From Deltaproteobacteria bacterium (GTDB lineage Bacteria; Desulfobacterota; Syntrophobacteria; BM002), in NCBI GenBank assembly GCA_022340905.1, contig JAJDNB010000129.1, positions 1 through 32,692 of the forward strand: a stretch of 32,692 nt of DNA, given 5' to 3'. The first letter of the stretch is position 1; each line of letters begins with the position of its first letter. This document shows, one piece after another, positions 31,187 through 32,692 of the stretch. The position numbers and the translations under genes were made by a program. The notes beneath the pieces were generated by a model, which did not search any database, was not told the DNA's origin, and saw only the letters and a list, made by a program, of their open reading frames with translations.

Positions 31187-32020
31187 TCAAACTTTGCTCC
31201 TCATATCGGTGAGTACAGAGATTAACCGGTCAGGATAGTCTGTAATAATGCCATCCACGCCCAGGTTGAGCAAACGTTTCATATCTTCCACCTCATTGAC
31301 CGTCCAAACATGAACCTTAAGGTTGCGACTGTGGGCTGTTCGCAGAAATCTTTTGGTGAGCACATGCATGCCGCTGCTGTATTCAGGTATCTGCAGGGCA
31401 TGACAAGGTGGCCCATAAGCCGCCCCAAGGAAGATCAGGTTCATGAGGAAAAACAATGTTACCTCTCGTTGGCTGGCGGAGGTGGCGACTCCAGAGCAAA
31501 CCTGCCGAAAATTGCGTAAAGCTTTCGTGCCAAAGGAAGCAACCATTACTTTTTCCACCCTATCGAAAGAATGAAGCAGCCCACAGAGCTTGGAGGCTAG
31601 GGGAGGACTAATCTGCTTCAAATCAATGTTTATTCGTGTGGTTGGCAGGGCAGTAAAAACTTCCTCTAAGGTGGGCACAGTGATCCCCTTTCCCCTGAAA
31701 GGAAAAGTCCGCCCCCCGTCTGCTGTCCAATGATACCCCGCATCAAATTTTTTTAGTTCTGTCAGTGTAAGTGAGTCAACCGATCCTGTGCCGTTGGTTG
31801 TCCTATCGATGGTTTCATCATGAATGAAAACCAGGTTGTCATCGGCGGTGGATTGAATCTCTGTCTCTATCACATCTGCCCCTATCTCTGCCGCACGCTC
31901 GAATGCATAAAGGGTGTTTTCCGGCCAGAGGCCACCACCGCCCCGGTGAGCCATCACCAGTGGACGGCCTTCATCACTCGCAAAGTATGGATGCTCTCCC
32001 GCTAAGCGCCCCAATGACAT
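31187..32020 (-). CDS. Glycerophosphodiester phosphodiesterase
   Basis: GDPD-family enzyme hydrolysing glycerophosphodiesters to glycerol-3-phosphate and an alcohol, 277 residues. Catalytic and metal residues are intact: HRG (His25, Arg26), ENT (Glu34), IETEIQ (Glu52, Glu54) and HDETIDRTTNGTG (His67, Asp68), followed by the family ending VHVWTVNEVEDMKRLLNLGVDGIITDYPDRL. No signal peptide is visible, so it is probably cytoplasmic (UgpQ-like) rather than periplasmic (GlpQ-like). AGGAAG precedes the ATG at 32020. Its stop codon abuts the arm of the palindromic element at 31026-31184. There is no transporter or kinase partner nearby. Confidence 0.93.
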   Translation of the reverse strand: MSLGRLAGEHPYFASDEGRPLVMAHRGGGGLWPENTLYAFERAAEIGADVIETEIQSTADDNLVFIHDETIDRTTNGTGSVDSLTLTELKKFDAGYHWTADGGRTFPFRGKGITVPTLEEVFTALPTTRINIDLKQISPPLASKLCGLLHSFDRVEKVMVASFGTKALRNFRQVCSGVATSASQREVTLFFLMNLIFLGAAYGPPCHALQIPEYSSGMHVLTKRFLRTAHSRNLKVHVWTVNEVEDMKRLLNLGVDGIITDYPDRLISVLTDMRSKV

Positions 32021-32129
32021 ACATTTCTTCCTATGGATGTTTTAAAATACAGCAACACTCCATCATTCCACCACTCCAGCAGACTGCCGCTAGGGGGAAA
32101 GACTATGGAAGCCCCCTCTTTGACACGCC

Positions 32130-32194
32130 ATAGCCACGCCTTGGCGTGGCGACGGCGGTAGGGGGCAGTGCAAAGCCGGGTCCTTTGGGCCCGG
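32130..32194. terminator. Two GC-rich hairpins downstream of the NlpC/P60 gene
   Basis: GCCACGCC/GGCGTGGC forms a perfect palindrome near 32131-32148, and CCGGGTCC/GGGCCCGG with a TTT loop lies at 32176-32194, 24 nt after the NlpC/P60 stop on the minus strand. U-tracts are weak, so termination is only possible. Confidence 0.35.
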
Positions 32195-32217
32195 ATTCTT
32201 TACTTTGCGAGCTCTCT

Positions 32218-32692
32218 CTACCTTAAATAGGTCCTGGCTCCCATGTAACGAGCCTTGTAGTAACTTTTTGTGAGCAGATCGGTTCGAATCCTTTTGCCCT
32301 CTCCCGGGGCGTGAATGAATCTTCCCTTGCCCACATAAATGCCCACATGAGAGACTCTTCTGCCCCATGAAGTGGCAAAAAAAACCAAATCACCCTGCCT
32401 GAGCTCCTTGCGGCCGATGGGAATGCCTGCCCTGTACTGTTGTCGCGAGGAGCGGGGCAATTTCAATCCGTTCAGTTGATACACCACCATGGTCAAACCG
32501 CTGCAATCGAAACCTTCGTCGGCTGAGGTGCCCCCCCACCTGTAGGGAGTCCCGATGAATCTCTTCGCGGTTCCCACGAGTTCAGTTCTTAGGTCAACTC
32601 TTCCTCCGTATTTTCTCTGTTTTCGCACTGCATAGTCGACGGGACTGACTATCCAATATTCATCTATTATTCCTGCTGCGCGGACTTGTTCC
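32218..32692 (-). CDS. NlpC/P60-family cell-wall hydrolase (N-terminus beyond window)
   Basis: Peptidoglycan endopeptidase of the NlpC/P60 family. The domain starts around AKRFIGTPYRWGGTSADEGFDCSGLT with the catalytic Cys (DCSG), then VSHVGIYVG with the first His and RFIHAPG with the second; the full triad is present. It ends in ARTYLR, normal for the domain. The frame remains open beyond a GTG at 32628 to the window edge (…EYWIVSPVDYAVRKQRKYGG…), so the real start and any signal peptide or SH3-like domain lie outside. Read as a complete gene from the GTG, it would be 136 residues without a signal, which is unlikely for a cell-wall enzyme. Confidence 0.88.
   Translation of the reverse strand, partial: EQVRAAGIIDEYWIVSPVDYAVRKQRKYGGRVDLRTELVGTAKRFIGTPYRWGGTSADEGFDCSGLTMVVYQLNGLKLPRSSRQQYRAGIPIGRKELRQGDLVFFATSWGRRVSHVGIYVGKGRFIHAPGEGKRIRTDLLTKSYYKARYMGARTYLR

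Overview
The window looks like a chromosomal segment of a Gram-negative anaerobe, most likely Desulfobacterota (deltaproteobacteria-like). This rests on gene content: two outer-membrane porins, signal peptides on periplasmic proteins, a tungstate ABC importer, a NikM/CbiM-type metal permease with a DUF4198 partner, and a response regulator with a Cys-containing tail. The lineage is an inference, not a measurement. Many spacers are filled with degenerate, reused short repeats.

Layout. 1-1908: the glyoxylate-bypass genes aceK (3' end only) and aceA converge. 2232-4534: a DMT exporter, a broken SDR gene and a YceI-family protein. 5101-9464 (all minus): an outer-membrane porin, a three-gene nickel/cobalt cluster (DUF4198 protein, CbiM/NikM permease, small Cys protein) and a tandem universal stress protein. 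9671-12040 (minus): a large malate-synthase-like enzyme, which with aceA could complete the glyoxylate shunt. 12302-17813: an OprO/OprP-type anion porin divergent from a regulator with an excisionase-like HTH and a molybdate/tungstate-binding-like PBP domain, followed by tupA, tupB and tupC. 18103-28468 (all plus): an aldo/keto reductase, an archaeal ornithine-cyclodeaminase-like (LOR/SDH) protein, a cupin, hydantoinase/oxoprolinase A and B, a transglutaminase-like protein and two zinc-type medium-chain dehydrogenases, suggestive of a catabolic island for an amino-acid-derived or cyclic-amide substrate. 28507-32692: a YcgN-type Cys-cluster protein, an orphan response regulator, two small hypothetical proteins, a glycerophosphodiester phosphodiesterase, and an NlpC/P60 hydrolase cut by the window end.

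Two things stand out. First, the tungstate locus combines an outer-membrane anion channel, a binding protein, a permease, an ATPase and an apparent one-component oxyanion sensor, with a candidate operator on the sensor's promoter. Second, the spacers carry at least five repeat families plus large multi-stem inverted-repeat elements. Several of these run into the 3' ends of genes and supply their stop codons and last residues. No tRNA, rRNA, CRISPR array, transposase or phage gene was recognised.
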